Shown here: in pieces, positions 57,601 to 64,000 of the stretch | Layout of the letters: each line of letters starts with the position of its first letter | Position numbering within the stretch: position 1 is the first letter of the stretch | Source: Homarus americanus | Taxonomy: Eukaryota; Arthropoda; Malacostraca; Decapoda; Nephropidae | Assembly: GCF_018991925.1 (NCBI RefSeq) | Contig: NW_024737068.1 | Location: 194,501 to 258,500, forward strand | Length of the DNA stretch: 64,000 bases | Reading direction: 5' to 3' | The notes under the pieces: generated by a model | The model's database searches: none | Told to the model about the DNA's origin: nothing | What the model saw: only the letters and a program-made list of their open reading frames with translations | Made by a program: the position numbers and the translations under genes

Positions 57601-58955
57601 AATAAGTGTAATTGGATATAATTTTCTCACCTTTGTGACCTTGACTGTATCAAGAATTTTCGTCCGGGACTTTACCATACAGGTGTTCTCGTTCGACCCC
57701 ACCATGGCCATGAAGGACCACCAGCGCTCTCCCAAGGTCAACTTCCTTCATCTGGGTCTCAGTAACATCACAGGCAGACAGACCATCGGTAGCAGGAAGT
57801 GTGAGGTCAGCTGATACCCTTTCTCTTGTGTGTGTGAATTTTCAGTCGCCTTTCATTAATTGCAGCATAAACGCTTCAAATGTCTTTCTTTCTCTCTCTA
57901 CTCTCTTACCGTCACGTCCTCCACCAGGTAGATCGTCTGGGAGGCATCAAGGATCGCCTGGGCCACGCTGGGAGGAGGATCGACGTCCTCAAGATGGACA
58001 TAGAGAAGATGGAGGTGGAGGTGCTGGAGGAGGTACTGAGCCACCAGCCAGAGCTCCTCACCTCCGTTACACAATTTGCTATAGAGATCCACCCAGGAGC
58101 CTACAAAGGTAATTAGCAGGATGGTGGTGATGATGTGACACTCGTACAGGTAGATTAGGGAAGGAGGTCATATACCGTACTGGACAGAAGAGAAGAGTTG
58201 AGTTAGGTATAGGTTAGGTTAGGTAAGATTTATTTCTCTCAAAATAGGTAATTAATGACATTTCATAACCATAGACTACGCTGGAAATATCAACACATAA
58301 ACAGACACATAAACACACACACACACAGACATAAACACACAAACACCTCTGACATGTGCCTTTCTGTAGATTAAGTCATCTTACTCAAACATTAAGTAAT
58401 CGTATTCAAGCATTAAGTCATCGTACTCAAGCATTAAATCATCGTACTCAAGCATTAAATCATCGTACTCAAGCATTAAATCATCGTACTCAAGCATTAA
58501 ATCATCGTACTCAAGCATTAAATCATCGTACTCAAGCATTAAGTCATCGTACTCAAGCATTAAGTCATCGTACCCAAGCATTAAGTCATCGTACTCAAGC
58601 ATTAAGTCATCGTACTCCAGGGATTCGGAAAGATTACGCTACCACAGAATTGGTTGGATAAGATTAGGCTTGAGTAGGTTAAATAAGTTTATATTTTTTG
58701 CACATCACGCCGATAATTGCCCACTACCACTTGGTGTCTGTCTTATACCATATTCTTTTATCCGTGACAGGCCAAAACCTCAGCGATCCCACCAACATCT
58801 TCCAACGGTTCTGGCGGATCTTCCAACAGCTTAAATGTCTAGGCTTCCTCCTCCTTCACTGGAACTACAATCCAGCCGTCTCGAACCGCTACTGGTGGCA
58901 GGGTTCACGCCAGTCCACCTGCTATGAGATCGTATGGCTCAGGCCCCCTGCTTAA
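48610..58955 (+). CDS. METTL24: METTL24-like methyltransferase-family protein (seven exons)
   Basis: Predicted methyltransferase-like 24 relative (Methyltransf_22 domain); substrate unknown. Coding exons: 48610-48674, 49152-49240, 49475-49587, 50000-50179, 57683-57805, 57928-58108, 58771-58955; all GT-AG with consistent phases, 311 residues (human about 366). Residues about 10-22 (SIAVFLLVILGI) form a hydrophobic signal anchor or signal peptide, so the protein probably enters the secretory pathway. Family motifs: SLQDIKQFFGYFD, GGTESYGLNRL, CLVYSFGINYEWSFDDAM, VFSFDPTM, LKMDIEKMEVEVLEEVL and the C-terminal STCYEIVWLR. For exon 2 the donor at 49241 was chosen over 49180 because only it keeps the frame. 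The 5' leader is GA-rich. An AATAAA lies downstream at about 59217. Intron 4 is 7.5 kb and transposon-filled. Confidence 0.9.
48840..48960. repeat. Short tandem repeat in METTL24 intron 1
   Basis: Four diverged units containing CCCTAAAATGTTAAATAGGA and ACCAACATAAT, each about 28-36 bp. Confidence 0.75.
48988..49080. repeat. Strong hairpin in METTL24 intron 1
   Basis: Left arm (to 49026) CACCCCAGCTTATTTCACTT and right arm (from 49044) AGGTGAAATAAGCTGGGGTG pair over about 37 bases, with one short bulge and a loop of about 17 bases. It could fold in RNA or be a small foldback insertion. Confidence 0.75.
50520..50745. repeat. Repeat B, copy 2
   Basis: Direct counterpart of 42233-42460 in the same orientation, about 90 percent similar by eye, with small indels. 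Confidence 0.75.
50746..52066. other. METTL24 intron 4, left part
   Basis: No gene recognised. A direct repeat CTGGGGAAACATGTAGCGGC occurs at 51551 and 51759. The frame at 51079-51525 shows no family motif. Probably fragments of unidentified elements. Confidence 0.5.
52160..55279 (+). pseudogene. CR1-like endonuclease and reverse transcriptase ORF, interrupted
   Basis: Endonuclease end: GVALFVKDSLKYC, MGVIYRPPS, LDLVLTNKENII, GSSDHREIRFN (with a TAA near 52283 and a frame shift near 52450). Linker and N-terminal RT: 52618-53319, reaching KKTKSPGPDEIFPRVLKE before a TAG at 53317-53319. RT core: SRQHGF-type block and VIYLDFSKAFDRVPHQRLLR before the Tigger insertion, then SGVPQGSVLGPLLFIIYIND, KFADDTKIG and the C-terminus ending LESFKRRLDRFMDDRVW at TAG 55279. 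Part of the stretch 53382-53480 needs a second frame, so there is at least one frameshift. Confidence 0.85.
53714..54351 (+). mobile_element. Internally deleted Tigger derivative (638 bp)
   Basis: The left end CAGTTGTACCCAGCTTAACG and the inverse of the right end, CAGTTGTACCCTGCTTAACG, are flanked by TA (53712-53713, 54352-54353). It keeps the 5' terminus, then jumps into the last codons of the transposase (ALPSSSP-equivalent DNA, ATTACCGAGTTCTTC) and the whole 3' region of the element at 22712-25802, with near identity over 54175-54290. Removing it rejoins the LINE coding sequence exactly. Confidence 0.92.
55331..57682. other. METTL24 intron 4, right part
   Basis: No gene recognised. Includes GC-richer stretches near 55740-55990 that look like element fragments but carry no identifiable motif. 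AT-rich towards exon 5. Confidence 0.5.
58375..58618 (+). repeat. 21 bp minisatellite in METTL24 intron 6
   Basis: About twelve copies of TCATCGTACTCAAGCATTAA(A/G). Because 21 is a multiple of three and the unit has no stop in some frames, both strands show long repetitive frames (HRTQALN and MLEYDDL), which are artefacts. Confidence 0.95.
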
Positions 58956-60185
58956 TATGCCCCCCCCCCTCATTAGTAAAACAATAGTAGGGGTGTGGTT
59001 CAGGCCCCCCCATTAGTAAACAATAAGCTAAATGTATTAGACATCCACATTAAGAGGTTTCAATTTTTTTCACCCAGAGACAATCAAATCATCTACGAAG
59101 AAATTGTGTGAAATCATACATAGCGTTTATGAAGGTAACTGTTAACATCATAAACAAAGTTATTCGCTATTTGTTTTGTATACAACATGAACACTGGAAA
59201 AATATTATATTATATGAATAAAAATTCCTCTAAGATTACACTGCCCTGCATAGTTTTTGAGGTTTGTGTATTATTAAGCTTTTCTGGGTGTATTTTGCAT
59301 GCTGATCTCAAAAATGTTATCCATATTGCTCAATCAGGTCAGAATTTTGTGCTATAGCATTTTAAGCGGAGATTCAGGTAAAATATTGGCATTTTTCGCT
59401 CAAAATGGGGTCCTCATATTCGTTCATTAAAAAAAATCATCCGAGACATTGGCAAGCCTCACAGAAAAGATTTCGGTCAGTTTTAATGCCCTTATGATGC
59501 ATTTAAATACACCCACGTGCTCGCCGGCCATTTAAATGTCCGCCGTGACGCAAAGGAAAATAGTATATGTCCGTGTTTTTTTACATATATTTTTTCACAA
59601 TTAAATTTCTTTTTCATCTGGTGGTACATGGCATGTTTCCTCTGTCTGTGGGATAGTCGAGCAGACAAGCAGCACTACATGCAACGTGACTGGCCTGCAA
59701 GAAGTGGACTTACTCCAGGTTCTCACAATGTTGTTGCCCATTAATTATTATTGTTGTTTTGGTGTATCCCTGCTTTTTGGACGTGGATTAATGAAGATGT
59801 TTGCACCTCACATCTAGTTCAAGCTAATCAAGTGTCTTCATCCTCTTGGAACTTGTAATACAGTACATTACCATATTATTGAGGCGACCAAGGTAACATT
59901 ATTGCCAACCCCGAAGTAGGTGTAGAAATTTAGTGATATCTCATGTGTGATATGGTCACTACTTTTCCAAGGTTGGGATTCTAATCATTCATATATAAAT
60001 TTCATAAAAGCCTTTACATGGGTCCTCCTGGCTGCTACTGTAGAACAAGCATACTGGTATAATTCCAGTACTGTGGTAGCAGAAGCTTTACAGTGCCTAA
60101 CACGGGATGCGGAGTTCATGCTTGCCTTCTTTAACTTGTACAATTTACTATATTAGAAGAAACAGGATAATATATATATATATAT
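58956..60185. other. 3' flank of the METTL24-like gene
   Basis: An AATAAA at about 59217 may serve as poly(A) signal. No other gene recognised; the frames at 59517 and 59947 lack family motifs. Ends in a short (TA)n run. Confidence 0.5.
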
Positions 60186-60785
60186 TGTTACGAGTTGGGG
60201 ATTTAGAATATAGTTATACGTCTACCCAGATCCCAACAGGTAACAACAACAACAAAAAACAGACAATCGGACTATAAAAGGGTAGACAAAGGATGCGAGT
60301 TTTCGTTGTATATAATAGAGTACCATAAATCCCTAACAAAATATTCAGCTTATAAATTACCCTTAACCAAACTTAACCTAAACATTAACAGTATATACAT
60401 ATTAATACAACATAAACAATCTTGAAGCAAGTGGACGTGGGGGAGTTAATACAAAATACAAGTACTTAAGTGAAGAGCTGAGATGGCTGACGAGTAAGGC
60501 TGAGTATTGTAGAAGACGGTAGGTAGTCACTGCACGTAGGTTTAGAGCATAGATGATCCTGTGGTCACTTCCCAGAGCCAAGTGCTCTTTCCTCGAATTG
60601 GAGCTGACAAAGAAGACTTTGAGGAGGTGACGCAACAACCAGGATAGGGAGAAGGGAAACCTCGGAGTGGTAACTAAGACGAGTCATACTCGTGTCTCGT
60701 CCCTAGATGGCGTTGCTCGTGGTGCTGGGTAGGTAGATCAGGACAATAGATGGCGTGGTTCGTAGTGCTGGGTGGAAGGGTTCGT

Positions 60786-60789
<4 letters not shown>
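60186..60789 (+). mobile_element. Solo LTR inserted in a (TA)n tract
   Basis: 604 bp starting TGTTACGAGTTGGGG and ending GGGTTCGTAACA; the termini TGTTACGA/TCGTAACA are inverted as in many Ty3-type LTRs. The flanks are TA repeats on both sides, so the target duplication is within ATAT. A TATAAAAG box at 60273-60280 suggests plus polarity. Confidence 0.8.

Positions 60790-60874
<85 letters not shown>
60790..60874. repeat. (TA)n microsatellite
   Basis: About 85 bp of TA, the continuation of the tract into which the solo LTR inserted. Confidence 0.95.
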
Positions 60875-60877
<3 letters not shown>

Positions 60878-60994
60878 ACATTCAGGAACATAATTTATAC
60901 AGGGAAACTAACTGTGCTTATGTGTATATTATAGGCTACATGTAATATTTTTACAGGAAGATATAGACTGTAGGTCCCCGAGAAACTGTGTAAG

Positions 60995-61135
60995 TGGCGA
61001 GGGACCGGAGAGACCACGATGACAACCGAGGGACGGAGAGACCACGATGACGACGAGGGTGCGGTGGGGACAACGATGACGACGAGGGTGCGGTGGGGAC
61101 AACGATGACGACGAGGGTGCGATGGGAACAATGTA
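60995..61135 (+). repeat. 29 bp tandem repeat
   Basis: Three near-identical units GATGACGACGAGGGTGCGGT plus nine further bases, preceded by two more diverged copies with GAGGGACGGAGAGACCACGA. Confidence 0.85.
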
Positions 61136-61508
61136 GAGTAGACGGTGAGCAAACTGAGTATACGTGACAGGAAGAGCTGCTCCAAGATGGGTTGAGAAGG
61201 GAAGGTTTGTGAGACTCCATCATAAGCTACCGGATGATGATGATGATGCACTAGTCCTTGTACTTGAGTGACAGAGTAAAATATGACAACTCACAGCATT
61301 GTCGACACTCCACTCAACTTGGACACCGAGTGACTCACGTTCTCTGAATATTTTATTATATAACGCGAATTAAGATTTCTATAAATTAGTCTGCGTGCGA
61401 AGTACAGTACAGGGAGGTATATCGCAACCAGTATCATTATCATGTTGAATTAATCCACACATATTAATACCCTTGAAAGGACAGCGACATGGAAACACAC
61501 TTCCTCGG

Positions 61509-62766
61509 AGTCTAAGGTTTTCGCCAAGGCTTTCGACAGTGTACCCCACGAAAGGCTGAAAATCAAACTGGAAGGGTACGGAATTCGGGGGAATGTCCTA
61601 GCGTGGATAGAAGACTTTCTAAATGACCGCAAGCAGTGTGTGGTGATTAATGGCACGAAATCGTCATCTGTACCTGTAACAAGTGGAGTACCACAGGCAG
61701 TGTATTGGGCCCGCTGTTGTTTGTTTGTTTCATAAATGACATGCCTGACGTTGTACACTCCTCCATACAAATGTTTGCCGATGACGCCAAGTTATTTCGG
61801 GAAATTAAGAACCAAACGGACTGTGAAGAGCAGCAGAAGGACCTCTGTGGGCTCCAGGAAAGGTCGAAGAAATGGCTGCTGAGATTCAATGTCACGAAGT
61901 GTAAGAGGATGCACCTGGGGCGTACCAACGGTAAGGAGGCGTATCATATGTCCCAACGGGATGAAGAAACTGCACTAGTTGAGACTGTGTGTGAGAAGGA
62001 CCTAGGTGTGTATGTTGACAATGAGCTGAAGTTCTCGGGCCATTGTGAGAAGAAGGTAAATCAGGCAAATAAATTATTGGGTCTTATAAGAAGGTCGTTC
62101 AGATATCTAGACGGTCCGTCCCTCGTAACGATCTTCAGGAGTGAAGTGCTTCCCCATCTGGAGTATTGTCACCCCATCTGGTCCCCGAGATATGCTAGGG
62201 ACTGTCAGTTGGTTGAAAATGTTCAAAGGAGGGCCACCAGACTGGTGCCTGCACTTCGGCACCTCAGCTACCCTGAGAGATTGGAGCGCCTGAACTTGCC
62301 TAGCTTATACTACAGACGGGCAAGGGGGGACCTAGTTGAGGTGTATAAGCATCTCAGGGGGCACTACTGAGTTGAGTGTCCTTACTTGGAGCTGGCGGAC
62401 GCTCGCTCCACAAGGGGTCACAGCTCAAGATTGAAGAAGCCGCAAGTCCAGAAAACCGTGAGGGCAAACTTTTTCGGAGTGAGGGTTGTAAACTCTTGGA
62501 ACAATCTACAAGAGAGTGTTGTGACGGCACCGAGTGTGAGCTCTTTCAAGACAAGACTTGACCAACACTGGAGAGGGTTCGGGTACATTCAGGAGCCGGT
62601 GCATGCCCAGTATTCGCCAACAGTGTGTGACAGAGACGTGACCGATCGCCCGGGCGGCTAGCGAGCCGATCTTTTGGTGAAGAATATAAATGAAAAGAGA
62701 CGTGACCGATCGCCCAAGCGGCTAACAAGCCGATCAGTGGCGAAGAGGATAAAAGTAAAGTAAAAG
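61509..62766 (+). pseudogene. 5'-truncated LINE-J reverse transcriptase
   Basis: Starts abruptly at the first catalytic block (AKAFDSVPHERLKIKL), passes the TSGVPQ block with a frameshift near 61695, then GPLLFVCFINDMPDVV, MFADDAKLFREI and the same C-terminal blocks as at 27030-27766. An in-frame TGA lies at 62366-62368. The frame closes near 62661. The 3' end is duplicated: the unit GACGTGACCGATCGCCC... occurs at about 62634 and again at about 62699. Jockey/CR1-type, family not fixed. Confidence 0.86.

Positions 62767-64000
<1,234 letters not shown>

Noticed and set aside
58356..58661. Repeat-protein-like frames (HRTQALN / MLEYDDL) and a CRISPR-like regular array
   Set aside because: It is a tandem 21 bp minisatellite without spacers inside a METTL24 intron; the frames exist only because 21 is divisible by three.

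Overview
This is an intron-rich eukaryotic nuclear window, most likely from a decapod crustacean or another arthropod. The evidence is three animal genes with GT-AG introns, very long (TA)n tracts, short interspersed TTAGG/AACCT runs, and a dense mix of Tc1, Tigger/pogo, piggyBac, hAT, non-LTR and Ty3-type LTR elements. There is no prokaryotic gene organisation. The species cannot be fixed from sequence alone.

Three host genes can be assembled exon by exon. (1) A mitochondrial methionine aminopeptidase (METAP1D-like) on the minus strand, six exons, 6756-10354, possibly starting at 10732. (2) A PLPP6-like phosphatidic acid/polyisoprenoid-phosphate phosphatase on the minus strand, four coding exons, 19616-30261, with an 8.8 kb intron full of nested transposons. 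(3) A METTL24-like Methyltransf_22 protein on the plus strand, seven exons, 48610-58955, whose 7.5 kb intron 4 carries a CR1-like LINE that a Tigger derivative has itself entered. Splice phases join in all three, and the catalytic motifs of METAP1D and PLPP6 are intact.

The rest is largely transposable elements. 1-4052 is the right part of a decayed hAT (ZMYM1/TTF-zinc-finger type) element with a 454 bp solo LTR in its coding region. 12949-15923 is a complete but mutated piggyBac. 20761-22088 is a Tc1 element next to a tRNA-type SINE. 22604-26274 is a three-deep nest of DNA elements (MITE, then autonomous Tigger, then MITE). 31511-32707 is a cluster of giant foldback palindromes. 33467-42192 is a three-deep retroelement nest: a solo LTR split by an I-type LINE, itself split by a young Ty3-like LTR element. 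42529-44121 is a short non-autonomous LTR retrotransposon of the same family as the solo LTRs. 45715-46570 is a further LTR copy holding a hAT MITE. 60186-60789 is a solo LTR inside a (TA)n tract. 61509-62766 is a 5'-truncated LINE.

The most interesting item is the element at 33901-38000. Its two 331 bp LTRs differ at only two positions by eye, and its single open 961-codon frame encodes Gag, protease and integrase but no reverse transcriptase or RNase H. The next most informative are the nested insertions, whose target-site duplications let the order of events be read directly. All coordinates were read by eye, with no alignment or database search.
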